Assembly: GCA_009785395.1 (NCBI GenBank)
Contig: WQWK01000040.1
Location: 1-11,677 of the forward strand
Origin: Conexibacteraceae bacterium
GTDB taxonomy: Bacteria > Actinomycetota > Thermoleophilia > Solirubrobacterales > Solirubrobacteraceae
DNA length: 11,677 nucleotides
Direction: 5' to 3'
Below, in pieces: positions 1 through 6,457 of this stretch (the stretch's first letter is position 1; each line of letters begins with the position of its first letter). The notes below the pieces were generated by a model. That model did not search any database. It saw only the letters and a list, made by a program, of their open reading frames with translations, and was not told the DNA's origin. The translations under genes were made by a program, and so were the position numbers.

Positions 1-1116
1 CTCGGCGGTGGTCTCGTGCCCGGTTCGCTGGTGCTGATCGGCGGCTCGCCCGGGGTCGGCAAGTCGACGCTGACGACGATGGCGCTGGCGCATCTGGCCG
101 CGGCCGGGCGGTGCACCCTGTACGTGTCGGCGGAGGAGTCGCCCGCGCAGATTCGCCTGCGGGCCGAGCGGTTGAGCGCCGGTGCCCCGCTCGAGATCCC
201 GGTGATCGCCGAGACCGACCTCGCGACGGTGCTCGCGACGCTCGAGCGCGAGCGGCCGGAGGTGTGCGTTGTCGATTCGGTGCAGACGCTGCACTGCGGC
301 GAGCTGACGAGCGCGGCCGGCTCGGTCGCGCAGGTGCGCGAGGCCGCGACGGAGATCATGCGCGTGGCGAAGGCAATGCGGATCGCGGTGCTGCTGGTCG
401 GGCACGTGACCAAGGACGGGGCCCTGGCGGGGCCGCGGGTGCTCGAGCACCTGGTCGACTGCGTGCTGCAGTTCGAGGGGGAACGCGAGCGCACCTACCG
501 GACCGTGCGCGCGATCAAGAACCGTTTCGGGTCGACCAGCGAGGCCGGCGTGTTCGAGATGCGTGACGACGGCCTGGTCGAGGTGCTGGACGCGTCCGCG
601 CGGTTCGTGGCCGAGGCGACGCGCGCCGCCGGCAGCGTCGTGCTGTGTGCGATGGAGGGCACGCGGCCGCTGCTGGTCGAGGTTCAGGCACTGGTGTCGC
701 CCTCGGAGCTGGAGCCGCCACGGCGCGTGGTGGCCGGGATCGATCGCAACCGGCTGGCGTTGGTGCTGGCGGTGCTGGGCCGCCACGCCGGGATCGGGCT
801 CGGCAATGCGGATGTCTTCGTCAACGTCGTCGGTGGGGTCCGCGTCGACGAGCCGGGCGCCGACCTGGCGGTCGCGCTGGCGGTGGCGGGCGCGGCCCGG
901 AACGTGCCACTGCACTCGGGGGCGGGAGAGCCCTTGGCGTGCTTCGGCGAGCTGGGCCTGACCGGTGAGCTTCGCACGGTCGCCCACGCCGATCGGCGCC
1001 TGGCCGAGGCCGAGAAGTTCGGTCTGGCGCCGGTGGCCGAGCCGGATCGGTTCCGGACGCTGCGCGACGCGGTCCGGACGCTGGTCGTGCGGGACCGCAT
1101 GGCGCTCGCGCGGTAG
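1..1116 (+). CDS. radA: DNA repair protein RadA/Sms, 5'-truncated
   Basis: RadA is a RecA-like ATPase with a Lon-like C-terminal domain. It acts in recombination as a branch-migration helicase. The reading frame is open from base 1, so the N-terminal zinc finger and true start lie upstream; 371 codons remain of a usual ~450. Counting from the first window codon, Walker A GGSPGVGKST is at about residues 14-23, the Walker B strand VCVVDS at about 88-93, and the RadA signature KNRFG at about 173-177. A Lon-type domain follows (NVVGGVRVDEPGADLAVALA, then FGELGLTGELR). The stop is TAG at 1114-1116. disA follows after 62 bases. In Bacillus RadA is known to bind DisA and inhibit its cyclase activity, so this adjacency is functionally sensible. 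Identification is secure. Confidence 0.96.
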   Translation, partial: LGGGLVPGSLVLIGGSPGVGKSTLTTMALAHLAAAGRCTLYVSAEESPAQIRLRAERLSAGAPLEIPVIAETDLATVLATLERERPEVCVVDSVQTLHCGELTSAAGSVAQVREAATEIMRVAKAMRIAVLLVGHVTKDGALAGPRVLEHLVDCVLQFEGERERTYRTVRAIKNRFGSTSEAGVFEMRDDGLVEVLDASARFVAEATRAAGSVVLCAMEGTRPLLVEVQALVSPSELEPPRRVVAGIDRNRLALVLAVLGRHAGIGLGNADVFVNVVGGVRVDEPGADLAVALAVAGAARNVPLHSGAGEPLACFGELGLTGELRTVAHADRRLAEAEKFGLAPVAEPDRFRTLRDAVRTLVVRDRMALAR

Positions 1117-1136
1117 CGCCCCGATGACCGGCGCGG

Positions 1137-1168
1137 TTGCGCGCGCGGGGGCCGACTCGGCGTAAAAT
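1137..1168 (+). promoter_or_regulatory. Candidate promoter for disA with near-leaderless start
   Basis: TAAAAT at 1163-1168 fits a -10 box (TANNNT) in an otherwise GC-rich gap. Ten bases separate it from the disA ATG, so transcription would begin only a few bases before the start codon, and no Shine-Dalgarno sequence is present. TTGCGC at 1137-1142 is a possible -35, but its 20-base spacing is long. Inferred from sequence only. Confidence 0.4.
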
Positions 1169-1178
1169 CCTCCGTCTG

Positions 1179-2294
1179 ATGGCGCTGCGATCCGGGGAAG
1201 AGCTCAAAGACGAGCTCGAGTCTCGCCAAGAGTCCCGGATGGTGAGGGCGCTCGAGATGGTTGCGCCCGGGACCGCCCTTCGTGACGGCCTCGACAACAT
1301 CCTGCATGCGCATACCGGCGGCCTGATCGTGATCGGCGACGCCGATGACCTGGCGTTCATGTTCTCCGGCGGCATCAAGCTCGACCTCGACTATTCACCG
1401 GCGCTGCTCTACGAGCTGGCGAAGATGGACGGCGCGATCGTGCTCAGCTCGAACGCGACCAAGATCGCGCAAGCGAACATCCAGCTGACGCCCGATCCAA
1501 CGATCCATACGATGGAGACGGGCACCCGCCACCGCACGGCCGAGCGCGTCTCCAAGCAGACGGACGCGACGGTCGTCGCGATCTCCGAGCGGCGCGAGGT
1601 CATCTCGCTGTACGTGGACGGCATCAAATTCGTGCTCGCCGAGATCCCCGTCGTCCTGGCGAAGGCCAACCAGGCGCTGGCGACGCTCGACAAGTACCGC
1701 AGCCGGCTCGACCAGGTGTCGACGCGACTGACTGCGCTCGAGTTCGAGGGCGGTGCGACGCTGCACGACGTGCTGACGGTGCTGCAGCGGGCCGAGCTCG
1801 TGACCCGCATGGCGGTGGAGATCGAGCGTTACATCGTCGAGCTCGGCACCGAGGGGCGCCTGATCGAGATGCAGCTCGACGAGACGATGGTCGGTGTGGC
1901 GGCGGACAAGGCAGCGCTGGTCCACGACTATCTGCTCGAGGACACTGATGAGTCGTTCTCGATCGGGTTCGACCAGCTCGTGCGCCTGCCGCACCAGGAC
2001 CTGCTCGACTTCGGCCGTCTCGCCGAACTGCTCGGTTACGACCGCAAGCTGAACACGCTCGACTATCCGATCTCGCCGCGCGGCATCCGCATCCTCGGAC
2101 GCATCCCGCGCCTGCCGAAGCTGGTGGTCAAGCGAATCATCGACGAGTTCGGTGGCCTCGAGGAGCTGCTCGCGGCCACCGACGGCGAGCTGGAGACCGT
2201 CGACGGCGTCGGCGAGATCAGGGCGAAGGACATCCGGGAAGGGCTTCGCCGGTTGCAGGAGATAAATCTGGTCGACCGTTACCTGCAGACCTGA
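1179..2294 (+). CDS. disA: Diadenylate cyclase DisA (DNA integrity scanning protein)
   Basis: DisA condenses two ATP into the second messenger c-di-AMP and scans DNA for branched structures as an octamer. From the ATG at 1179 the protein has 371 residues, close to the family norm of about 357. The N-terminal DAC domain carries the DGA motif at 84-86 and the RHR motif at 117-119 (GTRHRTAERVSKQTDA), the two ATP-binding signatures. A helical linker follows. The C-terminus has helix-hairpin-helix elements (FGGLEELLAATDGELETVDGVGEIRAKDI), as expected for DNA binding. A TTG at 1137 would add 14 residues, but that segment contains the -10-like box and is not typical of the family, so ATG 1179 is preferred. 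carD follows after 23 bases, probably in the same transcript. Confidence 0.96.
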   Translation: MALRSGEELKDELESRQESRMVRALEMVAPGTALRDGLDNILHAHTGGLIVIGDADDLAFMFSGGIKLDLDYSPALLYELAKMDGAIVLSSNATKIAQANIQLTPDPTIHTMETGTRHRTAERVSKQTDATVVAISERREVISLYVDGIKFVLAEIPVVLAKANQALATLDKYRSRLDQVSTRLTALEFEGGATLHDVLTVLQRAELVTRMAVEIERYIVELGTEGRLIEMQLDETMVGVAADKAALVHDYLLEDTDESFSIGFDQLVRLPHQDLLDFGRLAELLGYDRKLNTLDYPISPRGIRILGRIPRLPKLVVKRIIDEFGGLEELLAATDGELETVDGVGEIRAKDIREGLRRLQEINLVDRYLQT

Positions 2295-2317
2295 CGGTCT
2301 GCGGGCGGCTCACCCCG

Positions 2318-3004
2318 GTGGCATTGGAAAGGGAGGACACCATCACTGAAATGATCGAGGGGCACCTGGGGGACGAGGAGGTCATCGAGGACCTCGACGA
2401 TCTCGCGCCGCTGCCGCAGGCCGAATTCGAGGTCGGCGACAACGTCGTGTATCCGCACCATGGGGCGGGCAAGGTGCTCAAGAAGGAGATGAAGGACGTG
2501 CTCGGGGAGAGTCGTGAGTACCTCACGATCAGGATCCTGCACAACGAGATGACGGTGATGGTCCCGACCGAGAACGCCGCGCTTGCCGGCCTGCGCCGCG
2601 TGGTCGACGAGGAGATGCTGGAAAAGGTCCTCGCCGTGCTTCAGGACGAATGCTCGGACATGCCCAAGAACTGGAACCGGCGCTTCAAGCACAACCGCGA
2701 CAAGATCAAGACGGGCGACATCTACGAGCTCGCGGCGGTTGTGCGCGACCTCGCCATCCGGGAGCACCAGAAGGGACTCTCGACCGGCGAGAAGCAGATG
2801 TTCACGCGAGCGAAGAAGGTCCTCTGCTCCGAGATGATGTACGCGCTTGATATGGACGAGGAGCAGGTGGACGGCCACCTGACGAGCGTGATCCTCGACG
2901 GGGCGGGTAACGCCAAAGCGGTGAAGATCACGACCGACAAGGTGACGGTTGAGACCGACTCGGTGACGATCGAGACCGAGTCGGTGACGGTCAGGGCCGA
3001 GTAG
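2318..3004 (+). CDS. carD: CarD family RNA polymerase-binding transcription factor
   Basis: CarD/CdnL proteins bind the RNA polymerase beta subunit and stabilise open promoter complexes, notably at rRNA promoters. Numbered from GTG 2318 (228 residues), a Tudor-like polymerase-interacting domain spans about 37-92 (FEVGDNVVYPHHGAGKV). A helical DNA-binding domain follows at about 95-190. W119 in PKNWNRR corresponds to the tryptophan known in mycobacterial CarD to wedge into the upstream edge of the bubble. The protein is longer than the ~160 residues of mycobacterial CarD: it has an acidic N-terminal extension and a Thr/Val-rich repeated C-terminal tail. The start is uncertain. GTG 2318 has no clear Shine-Dalgarno sequence, ATG 2351 has one 14 bases away, and an ATC at 2342 has ideal spacing. 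ispD starts 13 bases after the stop. Confidence 0.93.
   Translation: MALEREDTITEMIEGHLGDEEVIEDLDDLAPLPQAEFEVGDNVVYPHHGAGKVLKKEMKDVLGESREYLTIRILHNEMTVMVPTENAALAGLRRVVDEEMLEKVLAVLQDECSDMPKNWNRRFKHNRDKIKTGDIYELAAVVRDLAIREHQKGLSTGEKQMFTRAKKVLCSEMMYALDMDEEQVDGHLTSVILDGAGNAKAVKITTDKVTVETDSVTIETESVTVRAE
2330..2336 (+). promoter_or_regulatory. Strong Shine-Dalgarno sequence before or inside carD
   Basis: AGGGAGG here is the best ribosome-binding sequence in this part of the window, but it fits no usual start codon well. It lies inside the carD frame if GTG 2318 is used, 14 bases before ATG 2351, and 5 bases before an in-frame ATC at 2342. It argues that the true carD start is downstream of 2318. Confidence 0.5.
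2933..2995 (+). repeat. Three in-frame 21-base repeats encoding the CarD C-terminal tail
   Basis: Codons 206-226 of carD form three successive seven-residue units: TDKVTVE, TDSVTIE and TESVTVR. Each is 21 bases. Alternating Val/Ile and Thr suggest an amphipathic beta strand or small beta repeat. The unit pattern is read directly from sequence; its role is unknown. Confidence 0.8.
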
Positions 3005-3017
3005 CGGCCTGGACAGT

Positions 3018-3686
3018 ATGGCCGTCGCGCTGGTCGTTGCCGCGGGGCGTGGCGAGCGCCTTGGGTCCCGGGGACCCAAGGCGCTCGCCAGCGTTGCCGG
3101 CCGCCCGATGCTCGAATGGAGCCTGCTCGCGCTGCGCTCGGTGGCCGCCATTGAGACGATCGTGGTGGCTCTGCCCGCCGACCGGCTCGACGCCGCGCCC
3201 GCGGACGTGACCGCGGTGGCCGGCGGGGATACACGATCCGAGTCTGTGCGCGCCGCGCTGGATGCGGCGCCGCGGAGCGAGGTCGTGATCGTCCACGACG
3301 CCGCGCGCGCGCTGGTGACGGCCGAGCTGTTCGCCGCGGCGATCGCCGAGTTGGAGCTGACCGGCGCCGACGCGGTGGTGGCCGCGGCACCGGTGACCGA
3401 CACGATCAAGCAGGTCTCGGAGGGCGGGCGGATCGTCGAGCTGACGCTCGACCGATCACGGCTGTGGGCCGTGCAAACCCCACAGGTGTTTCGTCGCGCG
3501 GCGCTCGGGCGCGCGCTGGCGGCGCCGCCCGAGCTGCTGGCGGCCGCCACCGACGACGCCTGGCTGATCGAGCGCCAAGGCGGTACGGTCGCCGTGTTGC
3601 CCGCCCCGGCTGAGAACTTCAAGATCACGACGCCGCTCGACCTGCGCGTGGCCGAGCTATTGCTCGGCGAGAGGGCTGGGCGATGA
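3018..3686 (+). CDS. ispD: 2-C-methyl-D-erythritol 4-phosphate cytidylyltransferase IspD
   Basis: IspD catalyses the third step of the MEP isoprenoid pathway: MEP plus CTP gives CDP-ME and pyrophosphate. The 222-residue protein matches the family length of about 220-240. It begins with the nucleotidyltransferase loop AAGRGERLGSRGPK (residues 8-21; K21 is the conserved lysine). It also has VHDAAR (94-99), AVQTPQVFR, TDDA (substrate-side acidic residues) and NFKITTPLDL near the C-terminus. ATG 3018 puts the loop at the usual distance from the N-terminus; the ribosome-binding site is weak, consistent with coupling to carD. The stop overlaps the ispF start by four bases (ATGA), implying translational coupling of two enzymes of one pathway. 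Codons 12-24 form a perfect palindrome, listed separately. Confidence 0.97.
   Translation: MAVALVVAAGRGERLGSRGPKALASVAGRPMLEWSLLALRSVAAIETIVVALPADRLDAAPADVTAVAGGDTRSESVRAALDAAPRSEVVIVHDAARALVTAELFAAAIAELELTGADAVVAAAPVTDTIKQVSEGGRIVELTLDRSRLWAVQTPQVFRRAALGRALAAPPELLAAATDDAWLIERQGGTVAVLPAPAENFKITTPLDLRVAELLLGERAGR
3051..3089. repeat. Perfect 39-base palindrome inside ispD
   Basis: Bases 3051-3069 are the exact reverse complement of 3071-3089 around a single central base (3070). The arms are GGCGAGCGCCTTGGGTCCC and its complement, giving 19 pairs with no mismatch. It covers exactly codons 12-24 of ispD (GERLGSRGPKALA), the CTP-binding loop. Because codon phase is preserved, the - strand reads the same peptide with one change (GERLGSPGPKALA). 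In RNA it could form an 18-pair stem with a 3-base loop, starting 33 bases after the A of the start codon. Confidence 0.97.
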
Positions 3687-4168
3687 GCGTCGCCACCGGG
3701 CTCGGCTATGACTGCCACGCGCTGGTCGAGGGGCGGCCGCTGGTGATCGGCGGCGTCGAGATCCCGCACACTCACGGCCTGCTCGGGCACTCGGATGCCG
3801 ACGTGCTGACGCACGCGATCATCGACGCCCTGCTCGGAGCCGCCGCGCTCGGCGACATCGGCCAGCACTTTCCCGACACCGACGAGCGCTACCGCGGCGC
3901 CGACTCGATCGAACTGCTGCGCGTGACCGTGGCGCTCTTGATCGAGCACGGCTGCGCAATCGAGCACATCGACGCGACGGTCATGATCGAGCGGCCGAAG
4001 CTGTTGCCGCACCGGGGCGCGATCCAGGCTCGGCTCGCCACGGCGATGGGCTTGTCCGACCCTCAGCTGAACGTCAAGGCCACGCGCGGGGAGGGGATGG
4101 GCTTCATCGGCCGGCTCGAGGGCGCAGCGGCGCTGGCGGTCGCCACCATAACCCGGCCGAGCGACTAA
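3683..4168 (+). CDS. ispF: 2-C-methyl-D-erythritol 2,4-cyclodiphosphate synthase IspF
   Basis: IspF cyclises CDP-ME 2-phosphate to MEcPP with loss of CMP, working as a trimer with zinc at the active site. The protein is 161 residues, the normal length. Metal ligands are visible: GYDCH (D9, H11) near the N-terminus. The signature GHSDADVLTHAIIDALLGA and GDIGQHFPDTD follow. The C-terminal KATRGEGMGFIGR replaces the common KATTTEGLGFTGR. ATG 3683 overlaps the ispD stop by four bases and has GAGGG at 3671-3675, seven bases upstream. The order ispD-ispF is the usual one; the intermediate kinase ispE is elsewhere. Confidence 0.97.
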   Translation: MSVATGLGYDCHALVEGRPLVIGGVEIPHTHGLLGHSDADVLTHAIIDALLGAAALGDIGQHFPDTDERYRGADSIELLRVTVALLIEHGCAIEHIDATVMIERPKLLPHRGAIQARLATAMGLSDPQLNVKATRGEGMGFIGRLEGAAALAVATITRPSD

Positions 4169-4179
4169 TTTCCTGCTCC

Positions 4180-5529
4180 GTGCGCGAGATCACGCTTCAC
4201 GACACGCTCACCGGCGAGGTCCTGCCGCTGCGGCCGCGCGTGCCCGGAAAGGTCGGCATCTACGCCTGCGGGCCAACCGTCTACGGGCGGGTGCACATCG
4301 GCAACGCACGGCCGTTTGTGGTCTTCTCGCTGCTCAAGCGCTTCCTCGGGCACGAGGGCTACGAGGTCACGTTCGTGGCCAACATCACCGACGTCAACGA
4401 CAAGATCTATGCGGCGGCGGGCGCGGCGGGCGTCGACTCGGAGAGGCTCGCGCGCGAGATGACCGCCCATTACATCGCTGACACCGACGGCCTCGGGCTC
4501 GGCCGGCCCGATCACGAGCCGCTCGCCAGCGAGACGATCGCGGAGATCATCGCTCTGATCGAGCGGCTGATCGCGCGCGGCCACGCATACGCCGTGGACG
4601 GTGACGTGTACTTCGCCGTCCGCAGCTACGCCCGCTACGGCGAGCTCTCGCACCGCCGGCTGGACGACCTCGATCAGGGTGAGGGCAAGGAGGGAGCCGA
4701 ACGCAAGCGCGATCCGGCGGACTTCGCGCTCTGGAAGGCGCAGAAGCCGGGAGAGGACACGGCCTGGGACACGCCCTGGGGGCGTGGGCGCCCCGGCTGG
4801 CACATCGAGTGCTCGGCGATGGCCGAGAAGCTGCTCGGGCTCGGCTTCGAGATCCACGGCGGCGGCTCGGACCTGATCTTCCCGCACCACGAGAATGAGG
4901 CGGCCCAGACCTGCGCAGCCCACGGTCAGCCGCTGGTGCGGCTGTGGATGCACAACGGCATGGTGCGGCTCGACCAGGAGAAGATGTCGAAGTCGATCGG
5001 CAACACGTTCCTGCTGCACCGGGCGCTCGCGGTGCACGGGCGCGATGCGCTGGTGGCGTATTTCTGCGCCGGGCACTACCGCCAGCCGATCGAGTTCGAC
5101 GACGAGCGCCTGAACGCGGCGGCGGCGGGCGTCGAGCGCTTCCGGGAGGTGGCACGCCGGCTCGTCGACGGCGCCTCGCCGGAGTGGTCCGCACCCCTGC
5201 GGGCGGAGTTCTTCGACGCGTTGGCCGAGGACTTCAACACGCCGCGGGCGCTGGCCGCGGCGTTCGAGTGGGTGCGTGAGGCGAACCGCTCCGCCGACGC
5301 CGTGGGCGACGCCGACCTGCGCGAGATGCTCGCCGTGTTTGCGCTCGAGAACCTCTTGGAGGTCGAGCAGGCGAGCGCCCCGCCCGCTGCGCGGGCGTTG
5401 CTCGAGGAGCGGGAGCAGGCCCGCGCGGCGCGCGAGTTCGCCCGGGCCGACGCGATCCGCGACCAGCTGCGCGAGCTCGGCTGGGAAGTGCGCGACGGGC
5501 CCGGCGGCCCCGAATTGCGGGCGCTCTGA
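4180..5529 (+). CDS. cysS: Cysteinyl-tRNA synthetase
   Basis: CysS is the class I synthetase that charges tRNA-Cys with cysteine using ATP. The 449-residue protein agrees with the ~460-residue family. Visible elements are CGPTVYGRVHIGNARP, with zinc ligand C30 and the HIGH-type motif HIGN at 39-42. The remaining zinc ligands are C211 (WHIECSAMA), H236 and E240 (FPHHENE). KMSKS is at 268-272. The C-terminal DALR-type region (DFNTPRALAA...) and a short Arg/Glu-rich anticodon-binding end follow. GTG 4180 lies 11 bases after ispF and has no clear Shine-Dalgarno sequence. TAATTT at 4166-4171, overlapping the ispF stop, could be a -10 box for a leaderless start, but no matching -35 is seen. The stop overlaps the rlmB ATG by one base. 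Confidence 0.96.
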   Translation: MREITLHDTLTGEVLPLRPRVPGKVGIYACGPTVYGRVHIGNARPFVVFSLLKRFLGHEGYEVTFVANITDVNDKIYAAAGAAGVDSERLAREMTAHYIADTDGLGLGRPDHEPLASETIAEIIALIERLIARGHAYAVDGDVYFAVRSYARYGELSHRRLDDLDQGEGKEGAERKRDPADFALWKAQKPGEDTAWDTPWGRGRPGWHIECSAMAEKLLGLGFEIHGGGSDLIFPHHENEAAQTCAAHGQPLVRLWMHNGMVRLDQEKMSKSIGNTFLLHRALAVHGRDALVAYFCAGHYRQPIEFDDERLNAAAAGVERFREVARRLVDGASPEWSAPLRAEFFDALAEDFNTPRALAAAFEWVREANRSADAVGDADLREMLAVFALENLLEVEQASAPPAARALLEEREQARAAREFARADAIRDQLRELGWEVRDGPGGPELRAL

Positions 5530-6239
5530 TGAGCGCTGGCGGCGCGATGGTCGTCTATGGACGCAACCCGGTGCGCGAGGCGATCCGCGGGCCGCGTACG
5601 GTCAGCCGCGTGTGGGCGACGCAGAACGCGGCTCGCGAACCGTGGCTGCAGGCGGCGGGCATCCGGGTCACGATCGAACCGCCCGATGAGATCACACGCC
5701 GCGCCGAGTCCGACGGTCACCAGGGGATCTGTGCTGAGGTGTCCGCGTACGGGTACGCCGACGCCGACGCGCTGCTCGGCGGTGAGCAGGCGCTGATCGT
5801 CGCCCTGGACCAGGTCCAGGACCCACAGAACCTCGGGGCGATCTGCCGCTCGGCCGAGTGCGCCGGCGCCGCCGGGCTGGTGCTGCCCGAGCGCCGCGCG
5901 GCCGAGGTGACGCCCGCCGTCTGCAAAGCGTCGGCGGGCGCCGTCGAGCATCTGCCGCTTGCGCAGGTGCGTAACCTCACCGACTTTCTGACCGCGGCAA
6001 AGTCGCGCGGCTTCTGGTGTTACGGCGCCGCGGGGGAGGCCAGGCTCGATTACCGCCAGGTCGACTTCAGCGGGCCCGTGGTGCTGGTGATGGGCTCCGA
6101 GGGGAAGGGACTGCGGCCACGCGTCGCCTCGGCCTGTGACGCGCTGATCTCGCTGCCGTTGCGTGGCCGCATCGAGTCGCTCAGCGTGGGCGCCGCGGCG
6201 GCGGTCCTGCTGTACGCCGCGGCGGCGGCGCGCGAGTGA
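5529..6239 (+). CDS. rlmB: 23S rRNA (guanosine-2'-O-)-methyltransferase RlmB-type (SpoU/TrmH family)
   Basis: This is a SAM-dependent 2'-O-ribose methyltransferase of the trefoil-knot SPOUT class; RlmB modifies G2251 in the 23S rRNA P loop. The 236-residue protein has an N-terminal substrate-binding domain (VVYGRNPVREAI, 8-19) and the three SpoU motifs: DPQNLGAICRSAECAG (98-113, with catalytic-type N101 and R107), VMGSEGKGLRP (187-197) and ISLPLRGRIESLSVGAAAAV (207-226). The usual SLNV in motif 3 reads SLSV here. ATG 5529 overlaps the cysS stop by one base (TGATG); ATG 5547 (codon 7) is an alternative. It ends the tightly packed operon, with 218 bases following before the next gene. Confidence 0.92.
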   Translation: MSAGGAMVVYGRNPVREAIRGPRTVSRVWATQNAAREPWLQAAGIRVTIEPPDEITRRAESDGHQGICAEVSAYGYADADALLGGEQALIVALDQVQDPQNLGAICRSAECAGAAGLVLPERRAAEVTPAVCKASAGAVEHLPLAQVRNLTDFLTAAKSRGFWCYGAAGEARLDYRQVDFSGPVVLVMGSEGKGLRPRVASACDALISLPLRGRIESLSVGAAAAVLLYAAAAARE

Positions 6240-6242
6240 CGC

Positions 6243-6248
6243 TTGACA
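6243..6248 (+). promoter_or_regulatory. Possible -35 box upstream of the sigma gene
   Basis: TTGACA, a perfect -35 hexamer, lies just after the rlmB stop. Candidate -10 boxes are poor: AACCCT at 6266-6271 (17-base spacing) or TATGCA at 6261-6266 (too close). If used, transcription would start near 6278 and give the sigma gene a leader of about 180 bases. Confidence 0.4.
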
Positions 6249-6268
6249 GGCAAGCGGCCCTATGCAAC

Positions 6269-6317
6269 CCTAAACCTCAGGCTAAGCATCAACTCGACCT
6301 TTAGAGTGAGGGTTTGG
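6269..6317 (+). promoter_or_regulatory. Imperfect long-range stem in the sigma-gene leader
   Basis: CCTAAACCTCA (6269-6279) can pair with TGAGGGTTTGG (6307-6317) at 9 of 11 positions. An inner CTAAG/CTTTAG pairing with one bulge adds to it. No known riboswitch family was recognised. It may be a structured 5' leader, or chance. Confidence 0.3.
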
Positions 6318-6328
6318 CCTTTGCAGTC

Positions 6329-6415
6329 GGCGCTTCTCCTGGGAGGGACGCGCCATGCAGGGCCAACTGAATAGGCCGCGGCGCCAGGGGAGGTGACGCG
6401 CCACGCAATTCCAAC
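6329..6415 (+). repeat. Imperfect tandem duplication of a Shine-Dalgarno/start region in the sigma-gene leader
   Basis: 6341-6367 and 6388-6415 align at 23 of 27 bases with one inserted base. Both contain GGGAGG, then GACGCGCC, then ATGCA in the first copy and ACGCA in the second, then a shared CCAAC. In each copy GGCGC and GCGCC flank the GGGAGG (6329-6333 with 6350-6354; 6380-6384 with 6398-6402). Each could therefore fold into a hairpin holding the purine-rich sequence in its loop. The ATG of copy one opens a 13-codon ORF; copy two has ACG there. Confidence 0.65.
6355..6396 (+). CDS. Candidate 13-residue upstream ORF in the sigma-gene leader
   Basis: ATG 6355 is preceded by GGGAGG at 6341-6346, eight bases upstream, which is close to ideal. 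It encodes MQGQLNRPRRQGR and stops with TGA at 6394-6396, 61 bases before the sigma start. It is too short for a recognisable domain; four arginines make it basic. The placement between a candidate promoter and a regulatory gene suits a leader peptide that affects translation or structure downstream. The second GGGAGG overlaps its last codons. Function is inferred; translation is not shown. Confidence 0.4.
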   Translation: MQGQLNRPRRQGR

Positions 6416-6457
6416 CGCGGCCGGGCGGAGATCCCGGCGCGAGCAAAGGAAACCGCC

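Noticed and set aside
1137..1178. TTG start adding 14 residues to DisA
   Set aside because: The extension contains the best -10 box of the gap and has no family-like sequence; ATG 1179 starts with a normal DisA N-terminus.
2991..3296. - strand frame containing an IspD-like peptide (GERLGSPGPKALA)
   Set aside because: The similarity is produced only by the palindrome at 3051-3089; nothing else in the frame resembles a nucleotidyltransferase.
2279..4012. 577-codon open frame on the - strand opposite carD, ispD and ispF
   Set aside because: It lies fully antisense to three clearly recognised genes, has no domain I recognise and is low-complexity Arg/Ala/Ser/Asp-rich. Long antisense frames are expected at this GC content.
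6240..6457. c-di-AMP (ydaO-type) or glycine riboswitch before the sigma gene
   Set aside because: Conserved core sequences of these classes are not visible; only generic hairpins and a repeat are present.
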